A DNA stretch of 64,000 nt from Asterella californica (lineage: Eukaryota; Streptophyta; Marchantiopsida; Marchantiales; Aytoniaceae), in NCBI GenBank assembly GCA_036924285.1, contig JAYKYS010000010.1, positions 20,373,001-20,437,000 of the forward strand. The letters run 5' to 3'. This document shows, one piece after another, positions 63,560-64,000 of this stretch (positions within the stretch are counted from its first letter, which is position 1; the number at the start of each line of letters is the position of its first letter). The position numbers and the translations under genes are program-made. Below the pieces are notes generated by a model, which saw only the letters and a list, made by a program, of their open reading frames with translations, ran no database searches and was not told the DNA's origin.

Positions 63560-64000
63560 GGAAGCGCAGTGAAGAGGACCGCTTCTGCCATGGAGAGAGA
63601 TCTTCCACCTCGGAAGATGAGAAGAGTAGCTTCTTCTCGCGCGTAAAAGTAACCATAGTGGTAGAAGAGGCATCCTTGCCTCGAGAAGACAAGGTAGACA
63701 CCTCTGACAGGATCGTGGAGATAAACCTATCTTCCGCAAGAAGAAGACAGGAGGAGTTCAGTGCCTTCTTCCACTCGGAGATCCGATCAGCTATGGAGTT
63801 GGTGGAGAAGAGAGCGATGGCTCAAGAGAAGCCACTACAACTTGGATTTGGTCTGCGCACCCTGATGTGGCAGGAAGAAGGCCAGAAGGTAGAAGCGCTA
63901 GAAGCCAACCTTCGCACCACGAAGAAGCTCACAGCGAAGAACAAGACAGAAGCAGCCGCTTCTGCCAAGGAGTTAGCGCAGCTGAGGAAGAGCAACCAAG
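63451..64000 (+). CDS. Unrecognised ORF, 3' part, open to window end
   Basis: Open for about 183 codons in the -1 frame relative to 63,083-63,559 and overlapping its end, so one indel would join them. Ser/Glu/Asp-rich, then a helical part (ARRRQEEFSAFFHSEIRS, EKRAMAQEKP, LEANLRTTKKL, AKELAQLRKSNQ) with coiled-coil character. It continues beyond the window. Confidence 0.4.

Larger units (their letters stand above)
61667..64000 (+). other. Non-LTR flank rich in GAAGAC, coding remnant
   Basis: A sharp change of sequence character after C3. GAAGAC or its complement GTCTTC occurs about 21 times by my count in 2,334 bases. 61,667-62,540 shows no gene I can support. From 62,542 there are broken coding stretches on the plus strand. 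It may be another retroelement or a repeat; none of the C, A, B or D sequences recurs here. Confidence 0.5.

Noticed and set aside
1..64000. CRISPR array, operons, ribosome binding sites, rRNA
   Set aside because: No regular short repeats with spacers, no prokaryotic gene organisation and no rRNA-like sequence were seen.

Overview
The window looks like a repeat-rich stretch of a eukaryotic nuclear genome. I see no convincing host gene, no tRNA or rRNA gene and no bacterial gene organisation. Almost everything from position 1 to 61,666 is Ty3/gypsy-type LTR retrotransposon, nested several layers deep. Two primer binding sites resemble plant tRNA 3' ends (tRNA-Trp and tRNA-Glu), so I infer a streptophyte plant or alga, possibly an early-diverging one. 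That placement is tentative.

Four element types can be separated; the names are mine. A has 1,373-bp LTRs (TGTCG...CGACA). B is related to A and has ~1.3-kb LTRs. D1 and D2 have ~2.3-kb LTRs and gag/pol related to A and B. C is unrelated, has ~915-bp LTRs (TGTAAC...TTTACA), a single gag-pol frame and a long leader with small ORFs.

Layout: 1-684 is a decayed gag. 685-17,874 is B1 (minus), interrupted by a solo A LTR (5,933-7,305) and a full C element, C1 (7,574-16,524). At 17,870 B1 is fused to a D1-type gag. A shared D1 LTR (19,589-21,942) and a D1 pol (21,943-26,659) follow; that pol carries a second solo A LTR. D2 (plus) starts at 26,660, is interrupted by a full C element, C2 (32,932-41,385), and ends at 43,322 against an inverted D1 LTR fragment. 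B2 (plus) is inserted in that fragment, and its gag is split by a nearly intact, young A element, A1 (46,293-54,998). B2 is cut at ~55,598 and joined head-on to a truncated C element, C3 (to 61,666). 61,667-64,000 holds different sequence with an unrecognised broken ORF and a strong excess of the hexamer GAAGAC.

Four insertions are proved by matching 4-bp duplications and by gag or pol reading frames that resume exactly when the insert and one duplication copy are removed.

The most unusual feature is a set of small ORFs (about 55-75 codons) outside gag-pol. All three C copies carry four ORFs between the primer site and gag (a, b, c, d). ORFa differs only at synonymous sites between C2 and C3. 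ORFa and ORFd share a pattern (Gly-Glu core, Pro-Phe, hydrophobic tail) with ORFs lying inside the LTRs of D1 and D2. I do not recognise this family.
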